Positions 59,481 through 64,000 of a stretch of DNA of 64,000 nucleotides are shown piece by piece. The stretch is from contig JACTVC010000003.1 in assembly GCA_018417955.1 (NCBI GenBank), positions 2,232,001 through 2,296,000 of the forward strand. The letters run 5' to 3'. Both the position numbers and the translations under genes were made by a program. Every line of letters begins with the position of its first letter. The first letter of the stretch is position 1. The notes beneath the pieces are model-generated. The model had not been told where the DNA came from and searched no databases. It saw nothing but the letters and a program-made list of their open reading frames with translations. This DNA comes from Laccaria trichodermophora (Eukaryota > Basidiomycota > Agaricomycetes > Agaricales > Hydnangiaceae).

Positions 59481-59895
59481 CGGTCTGTAGTCATTACTAT
59501 GTAGAATATTAGGATATCTTGTATAATGTAGTAGTGCCGACAATAAACTTATTTTTCGTAACACAAGTTCTGTGTAAAAATCATGCAATATGGTATTAAA
59601 ATGAGCAGAATGTATGCCCCCCCTCTAGGAATCTGCAGACCCCAGGGGTTACTACTGAGGGCTGCAGATCTGCTCCGTAATTCTAGGGAGCACTATGAAG
59701 TGGCTATGTGTTTCTATGAATGGCTGCAGATCTGCTCTGAGATTCTAGGGAGTGCTGTGTAGTGGCTGTGCGTTTCTATGTAGAGCTGCATAGAACGCGC
59801 AGGTGACTGTAAAGGTGATACCCCTTTCTATGGTGCTATGGCACTACACAGCCCTGCCACGTGCTGCCTAGCTCACCCAGGTTTTGCTGATGCGG

Positions 59896-60227
59896 CACGC
59901 TCAAAGCTTTCGGAATTCTCGACTCAATTCATTTTTTCAAATATACTTGTTTTCTTATCACACCTGAGATGTCATTTGCATCCCTTGAACAAGTATCAGA
60001 TTTGAATTGTGCCAATTTCTTGAGATCAGCGCGACGCTTTTTGGCACGAGAATTTTCCAAAGCTTTCCCCCAACCCACGGAAATTCGGATTTTCAATTGA
60101 CTCAAGATTTTAAATCGAATTTTCGTGTTATATCACATCTTAGCATCAGCGCGCTACATACAAAGCGTTGGCCACAAATAGGACTACACAAGTTACACAG
60201 TTATCTAGTTCTATTATACCCAAAGAA
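59896..60227. other. 3' flank of GDB1
   Basis: No gene or repeat recognised. It presumably contains the GDB1 3' UTR on the minus strand. Confidence 0.5.
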
Positions 60228-63200
60228 TCATTCCATTCTATGCACAGTCTCCAAAAAGTCCAACAACGTACTCGCACTCCACGCCTGCGTATTGCACGAA
60301 TCCGAACAATATCCGCCATTCTCGTTCGTCAGCTCGGGGAGCCCAGCCCATGCATCTCTCTGAACATACTCTCGAGCTTTCACCAACATCCGGTGGAGAT
60401 GATGGAGCGTCTGGTTGCGATCCTGCCACCCCACTTTAGTACCATTCATCATACCACAAGAAAATATCATCACTCACGTCCTTTCCTGAACCTGCCAATG
60501 TGTCGAAGAAGAGATACGCTCGCAAGAAGTAACCTAAAGGCCAACCCCACTCCGGGCCCTAACAAAGGTCCGTCAGCAACGCGCAAAGGGTCTCCGCTTT
60601 TACTACCTACATTATGATAGTTCAGTCCCTTGGCAATAGCTGGGTCACTTGAATCATTGCTATTGTCGTACACCGGTCGATATTGCAGGTCGTTTGGATC
60701 CAGTGTCTTTATCCCAAGGGGGCCCCGCAGCACTTTGTCCACAAGCTGCAGCGCACCAATTGCGTGGCGTTCATCAAATAGCTCAGGCGCTACGGTCATC
60801 GCAATCGGAAAATTGGGTCGGAACTGATAATCTGCCCATTCATGCCCCGGCCCTGATCCATAAACATCCTTGTATATCCCTCGTCGGTTGACCAGTTTCG
60901 AGTTGATTGCATATTTCGCGTCATGGGTTGATTCTACCCCCATCACCGATCAGCTCACGTCCCTTGAGCCAGCAACGGTACGCTTACCAAGAGGAACATA
61001 ATAAAATTTTTCAAACGACGATTGGAGAAGATCAGACCACTCCTTGTATGTCACTAACCTCTTGCGACCTTTGACTGCCAGCAGTGAATCAGTAGCCATA
61101 TGAACGACAAGTCACGGCACCTACTGGTCGCTTCCACCCCCTTGAAAGGGAACTTACCACACCCAGATAACTCGTTTAACCACCGCAGTGTGCTCTTCAA
61201 TAATCCAGTTATTTCCACTGGGGCGCCGTCTCTGGGTGTCCCAGGCACTCCCCTGGTCCCAGCCTTCTCGGACTCTCCCATTTTATCCATCCAAGTTCCA
61301 CAGTTGTGCTGATTTCCGCCAAGGATGAACCCCGTCTCCCAATCCACCTGGATATCAATGTTGAACCCTTCATCCTTCATTTGCATATCAAGCTGAGGAC
61401 CCGCATTATATTCACGGAAATGTATTCCATCCACATGACGTTGAATAATTTCTTGGACAATCTCGGCCAGCGAGGTCGAGTAAGCATATGCACGCGGGTC
61501 ATCCCAGGAAACCCACGTATCGTTTTTGGGGAACCGACGTTTCACAGGTTCTGAAAGAATGGCAATTCCTTCGGGCGCGCTATTCACGTAGTCCTGTATA
61601 TTCTGAAGCATCCACCATGGCGAGTCACGCGAATTATACCTAAAACAAGGGCGAAAGATAAATAGCCTTCCGATTAAGTATCATATATGGCATACCTTGG
61701 ATTTCGCACCGAATCCAATAAATTCGGAATTAAACCATGTTTCAGGGTCGACGCAAACGCGAGGATGTGTTTCCTGGCCTCTTCAAAGTTTCCAGTCGTC
61801 AGGAAGAGCCCTCTCAACGAGATGAAAACGTCGCGACCCCAACACCGTGCCCAATTCGTGGCAAAATGTGGCAAACCAGCAGCCAGAGACGGGGTTGCGA
61901 CGCCAGGATTCAGGGAAGCTGACTTTACGAGACCAAGCATCTGCACGCCACACATGGCCAAATCCTGAGTAAACCCATGCCCCGAGGCTACAAATCCAGA
62001 GCATTGTTCCATCCCTGCCCTGCGGGCAGCCTTGTATGCTTCTGAGATAACCAGCGCGAAGAACTTGGGCCGCATGAAATTCGGAACGGTCGCTTTGACG
62101 CGATCAAACCTTTCCTTCAACCATAGTGCGGGTTTCGCTAGATTTGGGGATTCCGCCGTTTGACTACAACATAAGTATGGGAGCGACTTTCAAAGGACCG
62201 GATACGCACTGGGTCAAACGTTGGTGGACGTAATCGAGTGCCCAACTGCCGTCTCTCAGGTGACCGCACAGGGGGTGTCCCAAGTCATTATAACGCATGA
62301 TATGCTTCAGCGGATGCATCCAACCTTCCAAACCGCAGTATACCATCTTACCCAAGTTGGGCACATCATATGCGCCAAAGGCACCTCCAGTCGCGTCCCT
62401 CTCTTCGACATCTGCACGGTGCAAGATGACATTCAGATCTACCAAGTTGATGTCGCTAAATGCTTCTTGGACACCAGATGCACAAAAGGCCTCGAGCGAT
62501 GCATCGTGATCCTGAAGTTGGGTCTCGAAGAGCATGATACTGCCAGGAGGAAAATGTTGGGGAACAACAATTTCAGCAAAAGGCCCTTCGTGATCAACGC
62601 CTTCTCGTGCAACCACACTCTCCGTTTCAACTAGCTTTGCCGGCAGACCTTTGAGAATCTGAGAATCCTTAGCTCCGTCATAGGACAGAATGTCGATGCT
62701 CGCCCCAAGAATAAAATTTGCCCTCGTTCGGCGTAGCTTGATCGGGGCGACTGAATAACTGTCAGACGGCGCAGTCAAATTCAAGGTCATACGCACTGAA
62801 TCCACGATCCTTCGATCCCTTTGAGAATGCTGTGTGTGCGACAAGTAAATACCCCTTCTGGGTCTTGGGCTGAACGCGATGGAGGACAATATACTGAAAA
62901 GAAAGGACTTAGTGTAAGTCGCAACAGGACTGCCAGGAAGTAGAGTCACTTACGTCATTTTCCTGATGGACATGACCTTCCTCGTACCCATCCACCACCA
63001 TCTCCAAATGAAGTTCGTTTAGCACCCTTTTCACTTTGGAAATTCCACTCTTTTCCCCAATACCAGTGAGTTCATATGTCCTCTTCTCTTGTACCAAGTT
63101 CAGCAACTTTGGGTATAGGTCATCAAATCCTTTCACACTGCCGATTGCGCTGTAACTAAAAGTCACGAGTGCGCCCGTGGACAACGCGTCTTCGGCGGAT

Positions 63201-64000
63201 CGCTTGTCCAAAGGTGACTCATTGTCGTGCGTTTGATCGTACAGCAAGGCGTGCGGGAGCGCTCCATTGAGCGGCGTCACCACGGCATTCCTCGTGGGTC
63301 CCTTGCCAGTCGGACTGGGCAACTCCTCCCGTGTCACCATGCAGGCATTATCCATAGATCCAATCGGCTTTCCTAAGCCGTGGCGGTACAGCAGTCTCGA
63401 CAGCTCCTTGGGATCCCAAGCGTTGCCGCTCTCCCTGATCAAACTGTTGATGCCTAGCTCACGTACGAAGACCAAGTCCATCTCCTCGCTTCCAGTAAAA
63501 AGTTCCGCACAGACGTAGAGGTCGGGACGCACAACACGCGCCGCATCAAGCATGTGCGTGCCAACTTCAAGGGGAGTTGAGTGACAATTGTCAATTCTGA
63601 AACCGTCGAAAGTATGTGCCAGCGATGTAACATAGGATGTCATGTACGACCAAAGCCATGGATTGTCTGCTGGAGATAACCCGTAGCGCAACTTGACGCA
63701 ATCACCCCAGACAATAACCTCCCGCCGGAGATATGCTTTGGATGGGAGAAGGGCGAAATTCTGCAGAGGATCTGCATCCCAGATCCAACCGTTATTCGCT
63801 AGCGAGTACAAACTAGGATCGGCATTGGGTGATGGTTTCTCCAGACGCGTGAAATATGGCTCTACAAGCGGATTTCTGAGCGCAAGACCAGGTTAGATCA
63901 GATATAACAACGAAGATGGGGAACTTGCGTCTGAGAGATTTCGCCCAACTTTGGTCCATGCGGATCGAGCCTGGTGTATTTCACTCGGTTCTTCATGTTG
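60228..64000 (-). CDS. GDB1: Glycogen debranching enzyme (4-alpha-glucanotransferase / amylo-1,6-glucosidase), 5' end outside the window
   Basis: A bifunctional cytosolic enzyme of glycogen breakdown: it moves maltotriosyl stubs and then hydrolyses the alpha-1,6-linked glucose. Ten exons are visible: 64000-63929, 63875-62954, 62893-62797, 62750-62210, 62163-61696, 61639-61125, 61074-60988, 60933-60611, 60558-60478, 60422-60228. All junctions keep the frame, and introns are 46-60 nt. The transferase (GH13-like) part has [13 protein letters not shown] (nucleophile Asp), [14 protein letters not shown] (acid Glu) and DQTHDNESP. The glucosidase part has [51 protein letters not shown] and the terminal [15 protein letters not shown]. 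The first visible intron (63928-63876) starts GCAAGT, a GC-AG intron. The N-terminal part is beyond 64000. No damage was seen. Confidence 0.96.

Larger units (their letters stand above)
57438..59895. mobile_element. Segment bounded by an 18-bp inverted repeat (putative 2.46-kb TIR element)
   Basis: CCGCATCAGCAAAACCTG at 57438-57455 is exactly inverted at 59878-59895. Inside each end lies similar sequence rich in ctatagggtgctatag / gcactacacagc words. No transposase frame was found. The immediate flanks share only CA, so a target duplication is not demonstrated. Confidence 0.45.

Noticed and set aside
58750..59588. Overlapping minus-strand open frames of 140-224 codons
   Set aside because: They lie in a stop-poor minisatellite and all three frames are open, so there is no sign of selection for a protein.

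Overview
The window is filamentous-fungal nuclear DNA, most likely an Agaricomycete (mushroom-forming basidiomycete). The evidence is two conserved eukaryotic genes with many 41-60 nt introns (PAT1, and the glycogen debranching enzyme gene at the right edge), chromodomain-type Ty3/Gypsy elements that carry an extra ORF 3' of pol, and a basidiomycete-style tyrosine-recombinase retroelement. About 49 kb of the 64 kb is mobile or repetitive DNA. Only the right end (about 49.1-52.4 kb and 60.2-64 kb) is ordinary gene territory.

Layout. 1-291 is an old Gypsy LTR on the minus strand. 292-9270 is an AT-rich foldback region made of three copies (A +, B -, C +) of one repeat; B and C form a palindrome with 1.9 kb arms. 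9.67-10.80 kb is an inverted-repeat element. 10.9-11.8 kb is a strict 160-bp tandem array cut by a hAT-type MITE with a perfect 8-bp target duplication. 12.4-18.9 kb is broken gene debris, a GC-rich higher-order repeat and several short tandem arrays. 19.04-46.64 kb is a nested pair of Gypsy elements. The older one is 5'-truncated and its chromodomain is split at 20678/43281 by a younger complete insertion (20679-43280, 371-bp LTRs, 5-bp target duplication ATAGC). The younger element carries gag-pol, a 9.8 kb palindrome (two 4,460-bp arms around 895 bp) that replaces part of its chromodomain region, and a 3' ORF coding for an RS-rich protein. The 3' ORF and probable 3' LTR of the older element follow. 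46.6-48.9 kb is repeat debris.

The right part holds PAT1 (minus strand, nine exons, with one non-GT donor and one apparent 1-nt deletion), a DIRS/Ngaro-like retroelement (gag, RT-RNase H, tyrosine recombinase) whose first ORF starts 300 bp from the PAT1 start codon, a TIR-bounded segment with a CCTCCCTC-rich minisatellite, and GDB1 (minus strand, ten exons visible, 5' end outside the window, intact reading frame, one GC-AG intron).

Processes visible in the sequence. All four mismatches between the LTRs of the young Gypsy element are CpG to TpG/CpA transitions. All seven premature stops that lie in otherwise continuous Gypsy frames are TGA at positions where CGA (Arg) fits. Cytosine-methylation decay is the simplest reading. 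The 4.46-kb palindrome arms match at every point I compared, so the palindrome is younger than the LTR insertion, is kept homogenised, or is an assembly artefact.
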